A stretch of DNA of 64,000 nt from Malurus cyaneus samueli (taxonomy: Eukaryota; Chordata; Aves; Passeriformes; Maluridae), in the NCBI GenBank assembly GCA_009741485.1, contig CM019229.1, forward strand, positions 1,894,203 to 1,958,202. The letters run 5' to 3'. The notes below the pieces were generated by a model. It worked only from the letters and a program-made list of their open reading frames with translations. It searched no databases and was not told the DNA's origin. Of the stretch, positions 56,301 through 64,000 are shown piece after piece. The translations under genes and the position numbers were made by a program. How positions within the stretch are numbered: position 1 is the stretch's first letter; every line of letters begins with the position of its first letter.

Positions 56301-59300
56301 CACTGGGGCAGAGCAGCACAGGGCTCCAGCTGTGGATTTGCAGTGTGGAGGAGCTGCAGCTGCTCCCTCTGTTATCCAGATTCCAGGTAAGCTCCCCTGG
56401 CTGCTTTGCTGAAAAGCAGCAACAAAATGCTCCTTGTCCTGTTCTGATCCTGCCATAGCTCCAGGGCTCCTGCCATGGGCAGCACAAGTGGCATTGTGAC
56501 CTGCTGGCAGCTCTGGCCCTTGGGCACATCCAGGTGTGACTGTAGCAGCCCCCAGAATGGTCACTCCGGTGCTCTGATGGACTGCTGTGGCAGGGAATGG
56601 GTACACCTGGGCAGCACCGTGGTGCCTGGGAGCTTCTCAGGGCCAGGTGCCACTTCCCAGGCTGTGGTGCTTTTGTGTAGATGGGAAATTGCAGATCTGG
56701 CCGTGGGATAAATGTGCTGCACTTGCTCCTTGCCATGGAGGCATCTGGAGAGATCCCAACCGTCCGGTTCCTGCCTCCTGTCACAAGCTGCCACGTCCTT
56801 TCCATTCTGTTTATAACCCTATCAGCTGAATTTTAATTGTATTTAGAAGTGGAGGGATCACAGCACCCTTTCAGACAGCTGCTCCTGAACCTTGATCTCT
56901 GTTGGCTAAATACTTCCCTCCTTCTGGCATGAATGTACTTCTGGCAAGCTTCTCCTCCTTGTTTGTCTGCTGTGTGCTGGCATCAGCAATTCTCTGCTCC
57001 TTGGTGTTTTGTTTTTTTTTCTGGAGCACTTACAAAGAGCTGTTAGGCTTTTTCTCCACCTTCAGTTTTGTTGTGTGAAGTTTTTGCCAATGAATCTCCT
57101 CTGCACCTGTTGAGGTGACCTGTAACCAGATCCCTGGAGCACAGCGGTAGATAATGATTAGGGACAGGCAGGGCTGCAGGGGAACAAACCCTTCCCTCAC
57201 CTTTTCTTTTCAGCTTGGAAGAGCACATCTGGATTTCATTCCACCACCTGCTGGGTGTTATTGGGAGGATGGAGCCAGGCAGTCCCTATTTCCAGCAGAA
57301 ATGCTTTGCTTCATTCTGGTTTATTTAGGCAGCATCCTAATTATTGTTACAGTCCTGTAGCAAATCCCAAATTTTCTTCCTCAGTTATTCACAGGTGATG
57401 AGCTTCTCTTAGAGCAAGGCTTGCCCTTAAACACAACTCCATTTCTACTGTTTTTGCTCACCAGTTTTCTTCATGAGCCATAAAATTCTGGTTTGTCCTT
57501 GATGAACTCTTGTGTTTGAATCACTTTCATTTCTCAGTCTCCCATAGACTGTGGAAGGGTCATTAGTGACAATACAGAAAAAAACTTGTTTCAAACCAGA
57601 ACCTTTAAGGTCTTCCCCTTGTCCAGTATTTTCCCTGTCTGCCTCCAGTTCTTACCATCCCTCCTTTAGCTGCTTCCTTCTTCTCACTTCTGTTTTTAAG
57701 CCCTGTTTTCCATAGCTTAAATAGCTCTTTGCCAGAATGTCCTCCCAAGACTGGAGTTCTGAACATGGATGTTTCTGCTTTCTGGAGCTTAGATACACAA
57801 AAGAGTTATCAGGAATTACCAATGTCACCTTTCCAACCTGTGGGTGCTTTTCTGCTAGGCAGCACTGATCCCATGAGAGACACTGGCAGCTCCTCCCAAG
57901 TGCTGGTTAGTGTGAGAAGATGGCAGAGGGCACAAAGCCAGAGGTTCCCTGGACGCCAGGGCCTCCTGCCTCCATCCCATCCATTTAGCTGTGCCTTTGG
58001 GTTTTCTCTCAGTGTGGCAAGAGACCCACCCAGGCCCATGGGGAGGGATAGGGGGATCTGCAGTGGCTGCTTTAAACCAGGGGCCAGTCCTGGCATGTGC
58101 AATGCCTGTGCCAGAGCCAGTGCACGGATCAGTAGCTTCTTGTGCTCATCTGTGATAATTCTCCTTTGCTGTTGTCCAGATGAAGATCTCTTTCAACGAG
58201 ACAAGTTTGCAGACTATGTTTGAGTACCCCTCAGAGAGCTCCCTGGCAGAAGAGGATGAGGAAGAGGAAGGCCATACTTCTGAAACAGAGGAGGAAAAAT
58301 CTCGTACTCTGTATGTTCCACGCCCAAACAGCACTTTGCATCCCAGTACACCTAACTCAGGTGAGTGAGGCACTGTATTGGCCCCATGGGGTTTCAGGTA
58401 ATGTCTGACATTGTCCATGTTTCCTACAGACCCTTAAGGGGCTCTACATGGGGGGAGGATGCTAATGGAGATGGACAAGGAACAGATGGGCAGTTTCCAG
58501 GCTGTCCCTGCTGGGATCATGGTCCCACTTCCTTTTGGGGTGGAGAGGAATATTTACCTCATCTTTCTCCTTCCAGCAGATTTATCCAGCTACACCCCAA
58601 AGCACTCCGTGAAGTTCAGCGAGTGGCAGGAGCAAAAGTATGAGGGTCCTGCTGCAGAGGGAGCCCTCCCAAAGGAAGCTGATTCCCATGGGAACCAAGT
58701 CATGGTGAGGCTTTAAATATGCAAGTCTTGTGCTCTCTTGTGGGGTGGGGGTCGTTCTGGGCAGTGGATGGGATGGAATGTGCCTTTCCCTGCACACCTG
58801 TGTTTGTGTCACTGCTCCCAAAGGGACTGTCCCCCTGCCACTAACACACCTGCCCCTTCCTGGCTGTGTGAAAGAGGCTCAAGGCAGCTGGCACACTCCA
58901 TGCTCAGCACAGGAAAGACATGGATCTACTGGTGCAAGTCCAGAGGAGGCCATGGAGATGCTCCAAGGGCTGGAGCCCCTCTGCTCTGGAGCCAGGCTGG
59001 GAGAGCTGGGGTTATTCACCAGAGAAGGGAAGGCTCCAGGGACACCTTCCAGCACCTTCCAGCACCTAAAGGCGACTTGTGAAAAAAGGGAGATTGAGTT
59101 TTTACATGGGCAGGTGATGGGACAAGGGGAAACAGTTTTAAACTAAAAGAGAAGAGATTTAGACTAGATTTTCTGAAGAAATTCTTCACTGTGATGGTGG
59201 TGAAGCCTTGGTACACGGTGGCTGCCCCATCTCTGGCAGTGTTCAAGACCAGGTTGGACGGGGCTTGGAGCAACCTGGAATGGTGGAAGGTGTCCCTGCC

Positions 59301-59576
59301 CATGGCAGGAGATTGGAACAAGATGGGTTTTAAGATCCCTTCCAACCCAAACCATTGCAGGGTTTTATGATACTCCAGGGCACGTTTGGAGGGGGGGACT
59401 AACAAAACACACCCGGTTAACCCGGGCAAGGAGCCAAGGTCCCATCCAAGGGTGTGGGTGCTCCTTTGGCCCGGCTGTGACGGCCCCTCGGTGTCCCTGT
59501 GCTCTGCCCACAGCTCACCCCGGCGGAGAAGGGCGGTCTCTCGGATTTCAGCAGCGAGCCCGCGCTCTATTTCTGA
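42118..59576 (+). CDS. TPRN: TPRN: taperin, four coding exons
   Basis: Taperin sits at the base of hair-cell stereocilia, is mutated in human recessive deafness (DFNB79), is related to phostensin and docks protein phosphatase 1. Exons seen: 42118-44332, 58180-58360, 58577-58704 and 59514-59576. Conserved pieces in order: REILERKRAKLAG, ESLGPLRENPFM, LLELYSAVPGIRTIRAEN, FLHKISSNSFTVTPRG, SFEIHPAPKPDL, LNSRNSFVFVPRR, STFTVVPKRKP, KKRYPTVNEIEVIGGYLSL, MKISFNETSLQTMFEYPSES, SSYTPKHSVKFSEWQEQ and LSDFSSEPALYF with TGA. KISF is the RVxF-type PP1 motif. Exons 2-4 are in perfect phase. Exon 1 needs five frame changes, each equal to one missing base. I judge the gene functional and the breaks to be mostly sequence error, but decay is not excluded. 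Confidence 0.93.
42950..43140 (+). repeat. TPRN: degenerate tandem repeat in TPRN exon 1, 29-35 bp units x about 6
   Basis: Units of the type 'ccgcgggctgtcacccccag' plus 'cccacggcacct' recur at about 42952, 42985, 43017, 43047, 43078 and 43110 with differing lengths. In the third + frame they read as Pro-rich units such as SPRAVTPSPRHL. They fall in the low-complexity Pro-rich part of taperin that is poorly conserved between species. Confidence 0.75.
46145..46280 (+). mobile_element. CR1 LINE fragment (diverged)
   Basis: 'cccagagaagttgtgg' and the ending 'gacttccagaagacccttcc', 'caccctaaaatactgtgtga' follow the order of the CR1 3' end, with many substitutions. Confidence 0.65.
49265..49284 (+). 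repeat. poly(T) run, about 20 nt
   Basis: A T run in TPRN intron 1. Read on the - strand it is an A tail-like run, but no retroposed gene copy is recognisable beside it. Confidence 0.85.
53221..53492 (+). mobile_element. CR1 LINE 3' end fragment
   Basis: 'ggtgaccagggacaag', 'ggctggagatcaggaaagtt', 'aggagcgtttggacagcgct', 'gatcctggtgggtcccttcc' and 'ctgtggtcctgtgattgacc' follow the order of a CR1 3' end in forward orientation. Confidence 0.85.
54620..54643 (+). repeat. (AT)n microsatellite
   Basis: A short 'atatat' run with one interruption, in TPRN intron 1. Confidence 0.85.
58180..58360 (+). CDS. TPRN: TPRN exon 2 (181 nt) with PP1-docking motif
   Basis: The exon follows gttgtccag and ends before gtgagtg. 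It encodes MKISFNETSLQTMFEYPSES, then an acidic run (LAEEDEEEEGHTSETEEEK), then RTLYVPRPNS and PSTPNS plus one base. The acidic run corresponds to the long poly-Glu of mammalian taperin but is shorter. KISF directly follows the basic RRKK of exon 1. Confidence 0.96.
58361..58576 (+). other. TPRN: TPRN intron 2 (216 nt)
   Basis: A short intron ending in the tandem acceptor ccttccagcag. Confidence 0.85.
58577..58704 (+). CDS. TPRN: TPRN exon 3 (128 nt; 125 if the distal AG is used)
   Basis: It encodes (A)DLSSYTPKHSVKFSEWQEQ and KYEGPAAEGALPKEAD, ending QVM before gtgaggc in phase 0. Mammalian taperin has GLSSYTPKHSVAFSKWQEQ. The acceptor is a NAGNAG: the first AG gives Ala-Asp, the second Asp alone. 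Confidence 0.95.
58705..59513 (+). other. TPRN: TPRN intron 3
   Basis: An 809-nt intron, well over half of which is one CR1 copy. The acceptor is ctgcccacag. Confidence 0.85.
58880..59375 (+). mobile_element. CR1 LINE 3' end, about 0.5 kb
   Basis: 'atgctcagcacaggaaagac', 'gagctggggttattcaccag', 'agaaattcttcactgtgatg', 'ccatctctggcagtgttcaa', 'gaccaggttggacggggctt', 'ggtgtccctgcccatggcag' and 'cccttccaacccaaaccatt' follow the CR1 3' end closely. It is the best preserved copy in the window and lies 140 bp before the last TPRN exon. Confidence 0.92.
59514..59576 (+). CDS. TPRN: TPRN exon 4, terminal (63 nt)
   Basis: The exon follows gcccacag and encodes LTPAEKGGLSDFSSEPALYF then TGA. Mammalian taperin ends LSDFRSEPALYF, so the C-terminus is intact. 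Confidence 0.96.
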   Translation, partial: LTPAEKGGLSDFSSEPALYF

Positions 59577-61949
59577 GCCTCATCGCCGGTGCTGCAGCAG
59601 CGGCTGCTGGGCAGGACGGGGCAGTGCAGCCGCCGTGTCCCCACGGGAACCGCCACGGAAACCGGCCCGACACCGCGGCGTTCCTCACATCCTGCTGCCA
59701 AGGGTGGACCAGATGCAATCAGGCATCCTCAGAGAATATTTGCACTGGATTTTGGGACCGAATTACTGCTTTCAAGGCGTATGAATTATTCTGCCTGTGG
59801 CCTTGCATATTCCTTGTTCAAGATCAGCTGCTGGTTAGGCAAATGTGGGAAGGACATCTGTAATCCTGGGATGGATGTTGATTTTTCTCAGTGCTTATCT
59901 TAGTCCAGGCACTGTGCAGGGGCTGGACAGCTTTTGTAACCCTTCTCCCCAGGGGAGGATGGCTCTGGAGTTGGAGCTCTGGGAGCACTGGCTGGTCAGG
60001 TGGGTTCACAGTGTGGCTGTGATTTGACACATGGAGTGTCAGTTGGAAAACCATTGAAGGCTCGTGGTTTGTCCCTGGCACATTTCTGGCTCTGCTTTCA
60101 CTGAAACATGGAATTCATGTGCCAGTTATGTGCTTGTGGAGTTCACTGAACACCCTGAGGCATGGGAAGGGCAATGAATGCCTTTAGCTTTAGGTGTTAT
60201 TTTTGCACCAATCAGTAAAGAAGTGTCCAGACTTGCTTGAGCCTGTTGAAGATTCCCAAACATTGGCCATAGCTTTGGTCTGTCCTTCCCAACTGTGGCA
60301 TCCAGTCTCTGGGAATTGCTGGTTGTGCTCCAGTTTGCCAGTTCCTCTTGTTGCTTTGTTCCAGATCTCACTGATCTCTCTTGGTTGCTTCCTTCGAGCC
60401 ACGCTCACTCTGTTCCTCTAATCAAAGCACAGGAGGGCAGTTTCACTCCTTTCTTCTGCAGAACTTGAACAAGGAATGTGGGTTTTTTTTTGTTTTTTTT
60501 CTAGGATTTTTATAGTTCTATTGTAATTGTTTAATGCAGCCAATATGCAAAGGAATCTGCTAGAATCTTCCATTCAAGTTTTCTACTACTGTAAACTCAG
60601 GGTCAAAATTGCACTCTGGAACAGATGGAGCAGTGCTGCTAATGTGATTTGTACTTTGGGATTAAAAGAGATGTGGTGGAAACAGATCCGGCCTCTTTGG
60701 GCTTTATGGAATGAGCAATACCCCAGTGTGGGATGTGATCCAAAGGAACAGGCTGGTATCTTTGATTAAATTTGATGATGATTTGTTTGTCTGTTATGTA
60801 GAGACGATAAATGTCTGCACAAGTGATGCTGGTCTGTGAACTGATAGTGCTCTGCATACCTTGCACTCGGTTTGGTGTGTGTTGTAGCAGCAGGGGAAGA
60901 TTGTTCTGCTGAAAAACAGTCAGGATTAAATGTTAGGACAAACCTACTTGTAGCTGTTCCCTTCTGCCCTGGGTGCCTAAATTCTTTTGGAAACATAATG
61001 CAAAAAAAAAAAAAAAAAGGAGAGCTACAACTCAGTAGTTCGTTAGATGTTGGCTGGGGGGAGCCACAAAGTAACACTTTGCACCTCCTTGTCCTTCCCA
61101 AGCTAATTTGAGATCTGCTCCCTGTGTGATTTGCCAGGAGCAGGATGTGTCTGCAGAGAATCTGCCTGGGACATGGTACAAGGACCATGGAATTCCATGT
61201 GAAATACTTCAGGATAAGGTGCTGAGATTGGGGTAGAATGAGGGAAAACGCTGATGACTGCTAGATTTAAGGGGTGAGTTCTCAGCACTGCTTTTCTAGC
61301 AGAGGAGATCCCATGAGCATCTTTCCCTGTGGAACAGCCCAGGTCAGTTTAAGGCAGCTCTGTTTCTAGATTCACAGCTTACCAAAGCTGCAGGTGATAA
61401 AGCAAAGCTGCTTTCAACTCAAGGTGGGGACAAGGTGTCTAAAGTAGTCCTGGCTTAGTTCTGCTACGGATCCATGAGGAATGCTGGAGCCAACACTGTC
61501 CTGCAGCTCGTTCCCCTGGCCTCAGGCAGCTGGACAGTGCTCTGGTGTGCTGCACCCGGTGAGTTAACTCTGTGCCTGCAGCCCTGTGGGCAGGAATGCT
61601 CGGGACTGAGGGAGTGCAGAGTGTGCTGCTCTCTGCTCCTTCCCCCAGCGATCCTGCTCCACCCTGGAGCTGTGATTCACACCTCACTGAACACTCCTTG
61701 GCGCTTCCCAGCTTTGTGCTCTCATCCCTGCCCAGGTACTCGAGCTCCCTGCAGGCAGAGCAGGGTGAGTGCTGTCCTGAGGGCAGGAGCCTCAGCAGAT
61801 CGGTCACCTCCTGGGATGTGCTTCAGAATCACTGTGCTCAAAATGAAGGGTATTTTTTTTGTGTAAATGCCTACCCTGATCTGTAGCGTTCAAAGATCAG
61901 CTTTACTGGATCTCTAATGAATACCAAAGCACGTCTGAAAGGAAAATTT
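59577..61949. other. TPRN 3'UTR and TPRN-SSNA1 spacer
   Basis: No frame here is supported. Candidate TPRN poly(A) signals are ATTAAA at 60661-60666, 60765-60770 and 60925-60930; no AATAAA on the + strand is seen before SSNA1. A T-rich stretch lies near 60482-60502 and an A run near 61003-61018. Confidence 0.55.
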
Positions 61950-61969
61950 ACTTCTGCAAAACAAAGACT

Positions 61970-61975
61970 TTTATT
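61970..61975 (-). terminator. SSNA1: poly(A) signal AATAAA of SSNA1
   Basis: TTTATT on the + strand reads AATAAA on the - strand, about 70 nt after the SSNA1 stop. This implies a short 3'UTR ending near 61950. Confidence 0.75.
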
Positions 61976-62046
61976 AAATGTGGCGTCCTTGTACCACAAC
62001 AGCAGCTCTCCCCGGCCAACAGGACTTTCCAGGCTGAAGAACAAGT

Positions 62047-62166
62047 TTAGTAACGCTTTTGCCGACGTGCTCGTCCTAATGAAGTGCTTTGTGGCTCAAT
62101 GGCTTTACCAAAATCCCCCATTTCCTCCTTCAGGACATCTAGCAATGTCTGAGAATTGTCCAGTAT
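62047..62166 (-). CDS. SSNA1: SSNA1 last coding exon (5' partial gene)
   Basis: On the - strand the acceptor tttctttcccag is followed by 39 codons and TAA. They read ILDNSQTLLDVLKEEMGDFG, then KAIEPQSTSLGRARRQKRY. Human SSNA1 ends with ILESSQTLLSVLKREAGNL and a short tail, so the coiled-coil end is clearly recognised. SSNA1 (NA14) is a small coiled-coil protein of centrosomes and ciliary bases that binds microtubules and spastin. The exon enters in phase 0. The rest of the gene must lie right of the window. Convergent SSNA1-TPRN order is the same as in mammals. The basic tail is unlike the human tail. Confidence 0.9.
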   Translation of the reverse strand: MLDNSQTLLDVLKEEMGDFGKAIEPQSTSLGRARRQKRY

Positions 62167-64000
62167 CTGGGAAAGAAATAAAAATAGCTTATTTTTACAC
62201 AAACTGTTTCTTTTATGAGTTCCCTTCCAATTCAGCTGATCTGCTTTGCAGCAAGAGGGGTTCTCCAGCTCTTCAGCCTCCAATTCCTGGTGATCTATCA
62301 CCTTGTCTCACTGCGGGAGTATCTGTGGGGGAATTTCTCTGGTTTGTGTTCATATTCTGAATATGTAAGGTCTTAAGCAATTTATCTGCCTTGGAGCATG
62401 AGACAGAGAACTTCCTGAAGCAAACTGGGGCTTTTTGGTTGGTTTGTTGCTTTTTTGGTTGGTTGGTTGGTTGGGTGGGTTTTTTTAAGGGAGATTTGAT
62501 ACCTGGACTTTTTAGATCTGTATTAAATTGTGCTCAGCTGACCCAGTTTCAACTCTCTTCTGCTGTTAAAACTGCACATTCTGGGTTTCTGGCTTCAAGA
62601 CTAACTCAACTCTATAGTGACCTTACATCAGACTAGATCTTTTATTAATTTCCTCCTATTTTTAGCTCACAGTGTGCATAATAACATCCCTGCTTCCTGT
62701 GCTCTAGGCAACAAGTTTAGGAGATCATGCTGCCTGTCCAGCTTACCAGTTAAAAATTTTAACACAGTGGACAATTGGAACCAAATGTCCCAAAAATAAA
62801 TTATGTTCCTGTGGGATTGTGGAAATCACCAAGTGAGGTGAGGGAACCAAGGATCCCAAGGACCTGAGGGAAGCACCCCACAGGATGTGGTGCTGGAGGA
62901 AGGTGAAATCCTGTGGGGGCTGGAAGAAGACAAAGATAAATCGCAAACTAGGAATGTACATCCACAGGAAAGGAACTTAGTGACTGGTTTCTCTCTGTAG
63001 GACACCTGCATCTCTTCCTCACCACCTCTTTCTACCTCCTGTGGGTGTCAGTTCATTTCAATAAACAGGAATTTATCTGTAGGCTGGATCTCAGGTAATA
63101 TTTCTTTTCAAAGGGGCTGTTTGTGTCCTTACAACGTAATTTTTAAGGTTTTAAATTTTTATGTGAGTTTCCGCCTTCACTTCAAACCAACAGGTCGTGA
63201 AGGAGGTCAAGGGAACAGCTCCAGCCTCATCTGAGCCTCACTGTCATGGGAAAGTACTGACTTTGAAAGAGGAAGAGGAGTTAACAGTATTTGGTCACAT
63301 TCAAAAAGCAAATGGGAGAATTTAGGCAGCAGCTAATAGGGGAAAGTTCTCACCCAAACTGGGCCTGGTCACCAAGAAAAGGAAGACTGCCACTATTCTT
63401 AAAAGGGGCTGAGAAGATTTTTTTAAAAACAAAAAGAGCTGTTGGTGTGTAATGCAGAAGTGACCAGCTAAAGGGTAGAGCTGTCCCAGGAACCAAAATT
63501 ACAGTGCCAGCCCTTGCACTGTTTGCCTCCTTCCCCCCCTTTACTACCCCAACAATTTTACTCTTTCAATGATATTAGTCCATTAAAGATGAAAATCTAC
63601 ACTAAATGCTGGACAGGAAGAGTAGCAGGCCAACAGCTCTACCAGAATCATTGTAACAGTGGAATTGTGGGTCAGTGTTATGTCTCTGGTTTCCTCCTAT
63701 GGTGAGAGATGATCATTTTTAGGGGTTTATTCTAAAAGCCATTTTTGATGTATTTTGACAATAAGCCCAAGCAGCACCAAAACAAACCCCAACCCAACCC
63801 TCTTGTGATGGGGGTCTGTGTGCCAGGGCTGCACCCTGAACCCAGGGCTGTTGTTTCATCTGCAGTTCTACGGCCCAGGGAGGAGTGCTGGTCCATCGAG
63901 GTGCTCCCAACCGACTTTTGGGTAAATCCAGCCCCTGACTTCATATGGAATTATAGATATGCAGCCTAAACTCCCCTGACACACCATTAGGCTGGACAGC
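62167..64000 (-). other. SSNA1: SSNA1 last intron (part)
   Basis: Unique AT-leaning sequence with a (TTGG)n stretch near 62457-62474. The central coiled-coil exon of SSNA1 was looked for on the - strand and not found, so it should lie beyond 64000. Confidence 0.65.
62457..62474 (+). repeat. (TTGG)n microsatellite
   Basis: Four to five TTGG units followed by a T run, inside the SSNA1 intron. Confidence 0.85.

Larger units (their letters stand above)
44333..58179 (+). other. TPRN: TPRN intron 1 (13.8 kb)
   Basis: Donor gtaactg, acceptor ctgttgtccag. Inside are CR1 scraps (46145-46280, 53221-53492), a T run (49265-49284) and an AT microsatellite (54620-54643). None of the open frames on either strand shows a recognisable domain, and no splice-consistent exon chain is seen. 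I see no nested gene. Confidence 0.75.

Noticed and set aside
44333..58179. A nested gene such as TMEM203 within the TPRN intron
   Set aside because: No frame on either strand shows the membrane protein expected or any other family I recognise.
62167..64000. Upstream SSNA1 exons
   Set aside because: The - strand frames here do not resemble the SSNA1 coiled coil; the exons should lie beyond the window.
1..64000. CRISPR arrays, bacterial operons, tRNA or rRNA genes
   Set aside because: The sequence is vertebrate nuclear DNA; no direct-repeat/spacer pattern and no tRNA or rRNA sequence was recognised by eye.

Overview
The window is a piece of a bird chromosome. It holds multi-exon vertebrate genes with GT-AG introns, several CR1 LINE 3' ends of the kind that dominate avian repeats, and compact GC-rich gene blocks typical of a microchromosome. 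The species cannot be told from the sequence.

Three genes are recognised. (1) NSMF (Jacob/NELF, a synapse-to-nucleus messenger), + strand, 8136-30745. Fourteen coding exons (exon 2 to the stop) join in one continuous frame giving 480 residues; the first coding exon lies upstream of the window. One exon is a 6-nt microexon at 14504-14509. A long AT-rich 3'UTR probably ends near an AATAAA at 33510. (2) TPRN (taperin, a stereocilia-base protein and PP1-docking protein), + strand, 42118-59576. It has four coding exons with a first intron of 13.8 kb. The GC-rich first exon carries five frame breaks that all go in the same direction. (3) SSNA1 (microtubule/centrosome coiled-coil protein), - strand. 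Only its last coding exon (62047-62166) is inside; it is convergent with TPRN.

Layout: 1-8135 is NSMF intron 1. 8136-33530 is NSMF with its introns and 3'UTR. 33531-42117 is intergenic, with a 15-copy minisatellite of 52-53 bp (33716-34492) directly behind NSMF and a CR1 copy just upstream of TPRN. 42118-59576 is TPRN. 59577-61950 holds the TPRN 3'UTR and the intergenic gap. 61950-64000 is the 3' end of SSNA1 and part of its last intron. Apart from CR1 pieces, simple repeats and homopolymers, the introns and spacers show no further gene I can support.

The genes are not a functional operon; each is a separate eukaryotic transcription unit. The points most worth a second look are the NSMF microexon next to its nuclear-localisation/IQ-like region, the serial one-base frame losses in TPRN exon 1, the minisatellite open in all three + frames, and several splice sites built from simple repeats or tandem acceptors.
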